DNA of 44,015 nt. Origin: Pelargonium cotyledonis (lineage: Eukaryota; Streptophyta; Magnoliopsida; Geraniales; Geraniaceae). Under the pieces are notes generated by a model, which was not told the origin of the DNA, did not search any database, and was given only the letters and a program-made list of their open reading frames with translations. The stretch is from the NCBI GenBank assembly GCA_036897625.1, contig JAYMTA010000083.1, positions 1 through 44,015 of the forward strand, read 5' to 3'. Positions 36,394 to 44,015 of this stretch are shown piece by piece. The stretch's first letter is position 1. Each line of letters begins with the position of its first letter. The position numbers and the translations under genes were made by a program.

Positions 36394-39300
36394 ATGGAAG
36401 ATCAATGCGACTTTGGAACAATTCCGGACCGATCCTGTTTGATTGAGAGGATTGATTCGAAGGTTGGTAACTAATGCTCATGTCTTTGGTTGTTACTGAA
36501 AAATTTCGGATTTTTCTTTCTAATTTGTTTGCTTGTTCTTAATTCAGGTGACGGGCGAGAAGCGGGTCAGTGTGGAATCGGGGGAAAGTATTGAGCTTCC
36601 TATTAGGCGTGTTAAGATGCGAGATCTTGAATCCGTGGTTGGGTCTGAAGGTAAATCCTGCAAATTTCCCATTTTTGGTTATTGGTAATGAATTGAGCAG
36701 CTAGAATGATTAGAATTGAGTAGACTTGTTATTGATGATATGTGTCTGGTTTCTGAAGTAATAGAGAGGCTTATGTGGTCATCTTTGTGTTTGTGGCAAG
36801 TTCTGATGCAGCCCTTAAATTGTGCTACCCATCTCAATTGATATATAGTACTGCTAGTGCCTTGAATTTGTTTGATTACGGGACAATTCTCTTACATTTC
36901 AATAGAAGTGTAATATATTTTAATGAACAAAATTTGAGAACAGAAGTGATTGAATAATGGCAGTGTCCTGCCGCTTTATTCTCCTGGTAGAATTGCATTA
37001 GTTTCATAGATTCAAATTGGGTACATATCAATTTGACAATTTCTACTTCTTTTTAAATTAAGGGGCTACTCATTGGGTTTGAGATTTGAATTTCAAATTT
37101 AGCCCATTCTTACTCTTTTGAATATCAGCTTATTAAAAAAGGGATGTCTCAAATTTCTGCAGAGCCAGAAACTCTGAATGTGGGTGGTTCTAAAGCAGAA
37201 ACAACTGACAAGAATCATGAGGAGTCAATGGACCTGAATACTGAAGCTGTCATTGCCAACAATTTATCCACAAGCGATAGTCTAGATGATGCTGAGAACA
37301 AAGGAGAACAATTCTCACCTAGTAAGCCTCATAAAGAAGGCAATAATAAGTGTGTAGCCTCAAAAGGGGTTGGCTTGGATCTTAATGTGGAAGTTGTTTC
37401 TAGTTCCGTAAACCAGGCCTCCTTTCATCCTTCCAAAAATCAAATTAACACTAGGTCAAGGGATATTTCCGAGTGTGGGAGTACAATTGGCCCATTGGAG
37501 GACAATGATTCACTCAGGCGTTGGAATGAGATGAAGGAAAACGGGTTTCTTTCATCATCTTATGGAGGCAAACCAGTGCCTAAGCAACGTGGGAGGAAAA
37601 CAAAAGCTGATGTGCTCAAGAAAAAGATGGAGATTGCCAAGAGGGAACAGGTTGACAGGTTCACAAAGATTGCAGCACCAAGTGGGCTGCTCAATGAATT
37701 GAACCCGGGCATTATAAATTACGTGAGAAACAGAAAACAAGTCCATTCCATAATTGAGTCCTTGGTCAGGTCTGAAAAGCTAGAAAATGAACATTTTGAC
37801 AGCAAACAGGCTAACCATTTTGAAAGTCAAGGTAATGAAATTAGCCACAGAAAGGATTCGGTCAATACGAATGATTCAGGAACAAATCAGTATGGTTTCC
37901 CTAATGAAAATGAGTGTCTAAATACGTTATCAGAGAGCAAACAGATGAGGATGTGTCCTATGCAAGTAGATGATTTCATTCCAGAGGAGAAAAGCGGAGA
38001 TGATAATTCAAGCATGTTTGAGAGGGTTTCTGGTAAAAGTTGTGCCTCAAACTCTATCCCTCTCAGTGAGGATGATTCACTAGTGCTGAAGTTGTCATCA
38101 TCAACAAATAATGCCTCTGAGAATGCCAACTCTTTCTCTAATGAGGAATCAGTAAACCTTTCCAGTGTTTCTTCTCTTTCTGTAAAAGGTCAGTTTTTAA
38201 TTCTCTCCCATCCATGCTTTATGATTTGCTTTAGATATTACTTACCTATGTCCCTTGTTACACAATTTGCAAATAAAATGAGAGACGGTCAATATAGAAT
38301 CATTGTATGACAGGTGGATTATATAGATGTTTAAAGGTTAAATTTATGTGTGATGCACCTAATTGATGAAGTTAAACAAGGTCTGAAGCAATAGGTGGAT
38401 TTTGATTTAATTTTTACATATAAGTTTATCCGACCCATTGTTTCCAGTTGCTGAGCACGATGCTTTATGCAACTTCAAGGATAGAATCTGTCATCTGATA
38501 CGATGATCCTTTGTTTTTAGCTGCCACTGTTGCATCTCAATGGTTGGAACTTCTTCACCAAGACATTAAGGGGCGTCTAGCTGGTAAAGCTCTAAAGTAA
38601 AAACATCACTTGTGGTTTTATATACCTATCCTCATGCTTATGTACTCTGATATGCAATTACAGCATTGCGGCGTAGTAAGAAGAGAGTTCGGGCAGTGAT
38701 TAATACCGAGTTACCTTTCCTAATTTCGAAGGAACTTTCATCTAATCAAGAGAATGAACCGAACGTAATGAAGAATTCTTCTGAGGAACTCTCCATTGAT
38801 GCAACTGCTGAGATGCATCGAGTGAGATGGACTGCACTGTTTGATAAGATGGATTATTCCCTGTCTGAGGAAGAGAAACAACTTGTAAGTGGTTCACACC
38901 TTAGTGGTTCTTTTGACATTTGTTTTGTGCATTAGAATATAGAAGGTGGCTTAACGCCCAAATTCTTTATGCAACATATTTTTACGCAATGCATAAAAAC
39001 ATCTCTGGCTTGGTGGGTTTACTAATCAAAACACACCTACCTCTGTATAATTTTCTTTTCATTATAGATTCTGGGAAGTTGTCCGTATCACACGAATCTA
39101 GGACGGACACAATTTTGCTAAGGAATTTTTGGGGCTATACTTTTCAGGAAAGTTGGTTGAACCAAGTAAAAGAAATGCAATCGCACTGTGATCAGGGCCT
39201 TCAACAATTCCACTGGAATTCAGCTTATGATTTGCAACAGCTGGGAATGTTAGAAGATGATTCCAGGTAAAATGTTTATCAGCATAAGTTTCATTGCGGG

Positions 39301-39525
39301 CGCCGTTGTCTTGAATCTCGAAATTGTTACTGGTTGTGCCATATACTTGGCTGATGGAAGTTTCATGCTCGTGTTGCAAAGCTGATATGTTAATCATTAT
39401 TGTTGTGATGCAGATCAGGGAATGTTGATAACCCTGAGAAGGAATTAGCTGTTCATGCAGCTGCGGCTTCCATTTATTCAACATGCAATCTGTTAATGTC
39501 AAAGGAGAATGTATCTTGTTTCTGA
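36394..39525 (+). CDS. Plant protein of unknown function, probably nuclear, 570 aa
   Basis: Exons 36394-36462, 36548-36650, 37163-38188, 38521-38583, 38664-38884, 39148-39266 and 39414-39525 join in frame to 570 codons plus stop. I cannot assign a known domain. The N-terminus starts MEDQCDFGTIPDRS. The middle is Ser/Asn/Glu-rich and looks disordered. A conserved-looking basic block PKQRGRKTKADVLKKK has an AT-hook-like RGRK at about 200-203, followed by GLLNELNPGIINYVRNRKQV. The C-terminal third is helical and charged (ESWLNQVKEMQSHCDQGLQQ) and may form a coiled coil. The basic patch suggests nuclear DNA or chromatin association, which is inference. Exon 3 starts at the TTTCTGCAG acceptor at 37162; the ATG at 37144 is intronic. 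A plant telo-box-like AACCCTAAAA lies at 36187. Confidence 0.85.
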
Positions 39526-40010
39526 TTGATTATATATTTATTTCTATAGTTAGACAAGGCTTTGAAAGCTATACATGAGAGGTTGTTGAGCCTGTGATCT
39601 TGTAACACTAGAAATTGAAGTAATTTATTTTCCAAATTTCATTTGTTAGCTTCTTCAGCTAAGAAATAAATGTTTGTAAGTACTCTAAATTTTGGTTTCA
39701 AAAGTTATGGAATTTAAAGTTGTATACTGCATCCATATAAATGTGCTACAATTACTGACTTGAAACAAATATGGCAGCAAGATGAAATCAAAGAGAAACC
39801 CAAAAAGGAACACCCGATATCTGTGAGTTTGTGAATTTCCAGATTTCATAATTGTCAAATTCTGAAGTAGTGTTGTTGTATTTATTTACAACTAGAAGTA
39901 ACAAAAGAGATGTAATGTTTGATGATCACATGATATATATCATGTATAATAATTAGATTTGGTAGCTAAGCTAAAGCAACAAGTATGTATTTGAATGAAA
40001 TGGATTGGGA
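39526..40010. other. Convergent spacer, 3' UTRs
   Basis: The 3' ends of the unknown gene (+) and the small Cys/His-rich gene (-) face each other here. I see no other feature. Confidence 0.5.
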
Positions 40011-40214
40011 CTAGAAATGATGAGAGTGGTGGTGGTGGTGTCTATGGTCATCCCAACCAAAGCACTGAATAAGTGGGTAACAAGCCACAAACAAGCACCT
40101 CCCAATACCTCTAAACACTGAAGACACAGCAACACATAAACATGTACTGGAATCATTGTTCTTGTTCTTGTTCTTGCTCCTGTTCCCTCTGTGATCATCT
40201 TCATGAATACCCAT
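40011..40214 (-). CDS. Small Cys/His-rich protein, 67 aa
   Basis: This is one exon from the ATG at 40214 to TAG at 40013-40011. Residues 1-24 are hydrophilic and basic (a KNKNKNN run). Residues 25-54 form a Cys-containing, partly hydrophobic segment (Cys 25, 27, 40, 45 and 51; RGIGRCLFVACYPLIQCFGW). The end is His-rich (eight His in residues 57-66), which suggests metal binding or membrane association but proves neither. I believe similar short proteins exist in other angiosperms but cannot name a family. The overlapping frame at 39971-40222 is a shadow. A TTTCAG acceptor at 40229-40227, just upstream of the ATG, suggests a 5' UTR intron. The Cys/His pattern and the clean start argue for a real gene. 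Confidence 0.65.
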   Translation of the reverse strand: MGIHEDDHRGNRSKNKNKNNDSSTCLCVAVSSVFRGIGRCLFVACYPLIQCFGWDDHRHHHHHSHHF

Positions 40215-40453
40215 GTCTCCAAAATACTGAAATCAACACATATAAACAGATTCAGTTTCAGGTATATGTATAAATAGATATTATCAGAGAACTAGAGAAG
40301 AGAAGAGAGAACAGAAGAAATGGTGGTGTAGAGAAATGGCCGGTGATAGATGTTGATAGGGATGGATTGTGTTTTTGTGTTTGTGTTGTGCTGCAATTCT
40401 AAATGTACAAGTAAACTCCAACTGTTGCATGTCATGCTCCGTGAATATTAGTG

Positions 40454-40474
40454 TATATATATATATATATATAT
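40454..40474. repeat. (TA)10 microsatellite
   Basis: An uninterrupted TA dinucleotide tract upstream of the small Cys/His-rich gene. Confidence 0.95.
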
Positions 40475-40961
40475 TCCGTGTTAAGTTCTATTCTAATATT
40501 GGTTGGTTGGTTCATGACGCTCACACCAACCAACACCATAATTGATTATACATGCATATCATATATAGAGGGGTCAATACTATGTTTTATTATCTCGATT
40601 TCAAATAAAACGTCGTTTTATAGTTTTTTTTACAAGTATTAAGAAAATGAAAGTCTGTGATACAAAAAAAAAATCTTATCTTTAGATAATAAAAGATCAT
40701 CATTGCTAGTTCACTACTAACATATTAATTTTAAAAACTTTTCATCTGAAAATCATTATGATAAAAGAACATTATGGTAAAGTCATATGTAAATATTTGT
40801 TAAAAGTGGAGGGTTACATTTATTTTGAAACAAAAATTAGACTTTAAAATAAAATAAGGGTAGTATTATTTTGTTTTTTCATCTTCCAACATACATATTT
40901 CTTGGAATGGGACTTTAACAATGTATAAGCTAAATTTAAAGAACCAATAAGTTTGTTTTTG

Positions 40962-41107
40962 TTTTTTTTTTTTAAGCAACGACTTAAAAGAGTATATATA
41001 CAAGAAATCAATAGTGTTCAGAAAAGAGACCAAGTCTCTTAATCCTAGTCTAGAGATTTTGGCACCTTACCGCACCAAAGTGGTCTTTTACACCACCACC
41101 ACCACCA
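40962..41107 (-). repeat. Dispersed repeat, copy 3
   Basis: It begins with a 12-T run and AAGCAACGAC, contains TTGGCACCTTACCGCACCAA, and ends in (CAC)n. It has the same orientation and length as 22490-22636. The T-run reads as poly(A) on the minus strand. Confidence 0.75.
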
Positions 41108-41246
41108 AAAATGTGTTGAGTGGGGTTTGATCCCGAAAAGAATCAATGAGTTGTGGCTCAGTTGACAACGCATGTGTGAGATTTGTGGAAAAAAATATTA
41201 GATTCAATCCTCACTAAACACCTTCTTTAGAAACGGTTGAAGAAAA

Positions 41247-41475
41247 TTTTTTTTTGAACGGAAACTTCTTTATTTAACTAATTCAAATCCGAAAGTAATA
41301 AACTAGTAACATCTATGGGCAGTTGTAGACCAGCCACTTTACTGTGCCTGACACAGAAACTGATGACCTAGCTAATACATGAGCCACCTGATTCACAGAC
41401 CTACTGATCCATCTAAAAGAAACTGAAATAAACTCAGAAGCAAGAGACAATATATCTATGACAGTTGAAGAACAT
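41247..41475 (-). mobile_element. 5'-truncated LINE: RNase H-like C-terminus with poly(A) tail
   Basis: On the minus strand a frame reads SVSFRWISRSVNQVAHVLAR, the end of the RNase H-like (RVT_3) domain common at the C-terminus of plant LINE ORF2 and related proteins. It ends with KWLVYNCP and a stop (41315-41313). About 60 bp further a run of nine A (T on the plus strand, 41247-41255) is the poly(A) tail. A stop near 41475 shows decay. This is a dead insertion about 240 bp upstream of GLY1. Confidence 0.8.
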
Positions 41476-41502
41476 TAATTGTGACTAAACTCCGAACGGA
41501 AG

Positions 41503-41574
41503 ACACGTGGTTTAGATACGAAAAAGAGAGGTTAAAGTATATCTAGAAAAAGAGAGGTTAAAACATGTGGTTTA
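41503..41574 (+). promoter_or_regulatory. Duplicated module with G-box in the GLY1 promoter
   Basis: ACACGTGGTTTA (41503-41514, G-box CACGTG at 41504) and ACATGTGGTTTA (41563-41574) flank two copies of AAAAAGAGAGGTTAAA (41521-41536 and 41547-41562). The module lies 140-210 bp upstream of the start codon. Confidence 0.6.
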
Positions 41575-41695
41575 TTGGTTACGTTGGACCAAGTTTTACA
41601 CTCACACGAACGGATAGAGCAATAAAACAAGTCCCCAAACCAAAACCAAACAAGGTCCGAGTCTTCTCAGTCCGCAACTACAATAAGCATCATCT

Positions 41696-41716
41696 ATGAA
41701 ATTGAATCCCAAATGA
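41696..41716 (+). promoter_or_regulatory. Six-codon uORF overlapping the GLY1 start
   Basis: The ATG at 41696 opens MKLNPK and stops at TGA 41714-41716. This TGA shares two bases with the GLY1 ATG (41713-41715), an ATGA overlap. If transcription starts upstream of 41696, ribosomes would meet this uORF first. Confidence 0.7.
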
Positions 41717-43725
41717 CACTCACGGTGGCGTCGCCGTCGGCACCCATGTCGGAAGTTTCAATCTTCAACCCATTATTGCTCTCTCCGTCTCGCGTCTCTC
41801 ATCGCCATAGCAACAACAACAACCACCCGCCACTCAATCTCAGTCTCCACGCAAAATTGAAATTGCCTTCAAGATTCTTCAACTCGTATCCGCCCACTCC
41901 CATTACCACTTGCTCTGCTCATCCTCCTCTCTCCGAATCAGGTGCCAATGAAGAAGATAGTGCCCCAAAATCGCCGATTGCACCGGACGCAGGAGCTCGC
42001 GGGGACCGCCGGAAAGTGGTCCGGCTCGCCTGGGAGAAATTGGTGCGTTGGTCTCGCTCTTGGCGCTCCAAGTCTAAAGCCTCCTCCCTCGACGTTCTTC
42101 AACGCACCAAAAAGGTTTCTCGCATCTTTTCACTTGGTTGCAGTTAAAATGGGTTCATGGGTCACGCGGTTATTGATGTAAAAATTGAAACTTTTTTCTC
42201 TGTTTGAGCTATTGAATCCTTTGTTTTGTTGGGTGGTTTTGTGATATTTAGGTTGTGGTGCTGGGTGGTGGTTCTTTTGGCACAGCTATGGCTGCCCACA
42301 TTGCTGATAGGAAGGCTGAATTGGAAGTTAACATGCTTGTACGTGACCCTCAAGTTTGCTACTCTATTAACCACACTCACTGCAATTCGTATGTTATAAT
42401 TTACTTTTCGTCTTTGCTCACCAATCTAGCAATGCTAATTTTGCCTATTGCCAAATGTTTGTGCATGTAACTTGATGCAATTCATGATGTTTCTTGTCAG
42501 CAAATACTTCCCACAACACAAGCTACCTGAAAATGTAACTGCAACAAGTGATGCCAAAGCTGCTCTTCTGGGTGCTGACTATTGCCTTCATGCTGTACCT
42601 GTGCAGGTCCTTCATTGTTCACTGTTTCTGTAACTTGTTGCATCGTTTGCTTTCACTGTCTTTGCATTATATAATAGAGATAATCTTCTCTCCATTCTAG
42701 AATGAGAGTTCTCTTTCTCTTAAAAATTTGTCCCAAAATGAGTGTTTCATTTCTAGTATCCATGTGAGGGCATATGAAGGAAAGTCAGCACTGACTAAAT
42801 TATCCTTAATCTTTGCAAAAAAAGGAAACTTATTTTGGTATAGAGGGAATGATATTGAGATTCCTTCTTTACTTAATTTAAAGCTTTATAGTTCTGTATA
42901 TTATGGACACTAAGAAGAAGAGGACTTTCTGAATTTGTCTATTCTTACTGCAGTTTAGCTCATCTTTTCTTGAGGGCATTGCGGATTATGTTGATCCAAG
43001 ATTGCCATTCATATCTCTTAGCAAAGGGTTAGAGCTAAACACATTGAGGATGATGTCTCAGATCATTCCCCAAGCTTTGAGGAATCCTCGTCAACCTTTC
43101 GTTGCACTGTCAGGGCCTTCGTTTGCTTTAGAGTTGATGAATAAATTACCGACAGGTCATCTACACTGCCCATTCAGAGAACTATGTTTCAACTCAATTC
43201 GTTTCTTATTACCAAATACGCCGTATTGATATTTTCTTTATTATAAATGCAGCAATGGTGGTGGCATCGAAGGACAAAAAACTGGCAAATGCTGCTCAGC
43301 AGCTACTAGCTTCGAGTCATCTAAGAATCAGCACTTCAAGGTAGATTCTTGAAATCAAGTTCTTAGTTAGGCCCTTGTGTATAACTCTTTGTTCTGTGTG
43401 CATCAGATCCTGCATTTTTTCCAAAGTCAAATTTTCATTAAATGTAAATCTGCAAATCCAAGTTCCTTGTCTATTTATCCTGCCCTTACTCTCACTCACT
43501 TACCCTGTAGACGATCTATATATATCTGAAATAATCTTAACTGCATGTGCTCAGCTAGTAACCTCTGATAACTCCAGTGACGTTACAGGGGTGGAAATTG
43601 CAGGTGCCCTCAAGAATGTACTTGCGATAGCGGCTGGAATTGTGGAAGGCATGCATCTTGGTAATAATTCCATGGCAGCTCTTGTTACTCAAGGCTGTTC
43701 TGAAATACGCTGGCTAGCAACTAAG
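41713..43725 (+). CDS. GLY1: Plastid NAD-dependent glycerol-3-phosphate dehydrogenase, 3' end outside the window
   Basis: Visible exons are 41713-42114, 42252-42388, 42501-42606, 42954-43155, 43253-43340 and 43578-43725, giving 361 aa in frame. The enzyme reduces dihydroxyacetone phosphate to glycerol-3-phosphate, supplying the plastid (prokaryotic) glycerolipid pathway. The first about 70 residues are Ser/Pro/His-rich, like a transit peptide. The NAD-binding loop is LGGGSFGTA (138-146). Further family signatures are [19 protein letters not shown] and the catalytic-lysine segment [12 protein letters not shown] (K324). The last exon ends at IRWLATK with a GT donor, so by family length some 60-70 residues are missing on the right. 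In Arabidopsis this gene (GLY1/SFD1) also affects systemic acquired resistance. The exon 6 acceptor at 43577 was chosen because it restores [12 protein letters not shown]. Confidence 0.95.
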
Positions 43726-43875
43726 GTACTTCACTTAATTTTTCTGTGGACTTTATTCTCTCCAACTCATGAAAAAAATATATAAAAAACAAAGATTTCA
43801 TGTGGTTATATTATTTATTGCTTTCTGGAGAGGTATAGGATTTATATTCCCTTCCATTTGTTAAGTCATACTTAG

Positions 43876-44015
43876 GTTGCGTTTGGATTAGAATTTTGAT
43901 GGGAATGAGAATGATTCCCATTCCAATTCCCATTCCTTCCATTCCCATTACCATTCCCATTCCCATGAGACGTTGTTTGGATCAATTAAAGTGTGGGAAT
44001 GAGAATCATTTTTTT
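43876..44015. repeat. GGAATG/CATTCC-rich repeat, possibly MITE-like, cut by the window end
   Basis: After TTGCGTTTGGATTAGAA come self-complementary runs of GGGAATGAGAATGATTCCCA and several CATTCC units, then GTTTGGATCAATTAAAGTG and a second GGGAATGAGAATCAT. Such sequences fold back on themselves and are common in plant introns. The right edge is missing. Confidence 0.55.

Larger units (their letters stand above)
40430..41500. other. Repeat-rich spacer between the small gene and GLY1
   Basis: It contains a (TA)10 tract at 40454-40474, a dispersed repeat copy (40962-41107), a tRNA-like stretch (about 41148-41235, with box-B-like GATTCAATCC) and a LINE 3' fragment. No cellular gene is seen. Confidence 0.55.

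Noticed and set aside
37144..37162. ATG at 37144 as start of the unknown gene
   Set aside because: It lies in the intron just before a good acceptor (TTTCTGCAG). Exons 36394-36462 and 36548-36650 join in frame and supply the true N-terminus.
38920..39270. Alternative exon of the unknown gene starting after the ATTATAG acceptor near 39067
   Set aside because: In the phase set by exon 5 this reading reaches TAA before 39122. The acceptor at 39147 keeps the frame open.

Overview
This is nuclear DNA from a flowering plant, most likely a eudicot. It is AT-rich, its genes are broken by GT-AG introns, and its promoters carry TATA boxes and TGGGCC/AGCCCA (site II) clusters. The proteins it encodes are typical plant proteins. 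I cannot name the species. All gene models were spliced by hand: every junction reported uses GT-AG and keeps the reading frame, but no transcript or database was consulted.

Layout. 1-342 (-): 5' end of a transposon-type gene. 343-1880: gene-free, with a phased array of GGTCGACC-like palindromes. 2142-4021 (+): V-ATPase proteolipid subunit c. 6205-8346 (+): intronless arginine decarboxylase with a long AUG-free leader. 8347-11400: gene-free. 12304-16097 (+): UFD1. 16663-21911 (-): plastid-division SDR protein GC1/SulA, convergent with UFD1. 21912-24221: GC1 upstream region with repeat and retroelement remains. 24222-30239 (-): a kinesin-7. 30240-36390: kinesin leader and upstream DNA, then about 4 kb without a convincing gene. 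36394-39525 (+): nuclear-looking protein of unknown function. 40011-40214 (-): small Cys/His-rich protein. 40430-41500: repeats, including the 3' end of a LINE. 41713 to the right edge (+): plastid glycerol-3-phosphate dehydrogenase (GLY1), truncated by the window.

The genes are ordinary housekeeping genes and do not form one pathway. Two groups look like conserved gene order. As I recall, VHA-c sits beside ADC in Arabidopsis (both ADC loci), and UFD1, GC1 and a KIN-7 lie together on Arabidopsis chromosome 2. I could not check this.

I found no convincing new multi-gene system. The observations most worth a second look are small-scale: the 18-20 nt phased palindrome array (879-998), a 110-bp near-perfect hairpin in a UFD1 intron (12984-13093), the AUG-free ADC leader with a strong stem-loop (6038-6086), a partial exon duplication in GC1 intron 5, a start codon alone at an exon end in UFD1, and a short uORF overlapping the GLY1 start codon.
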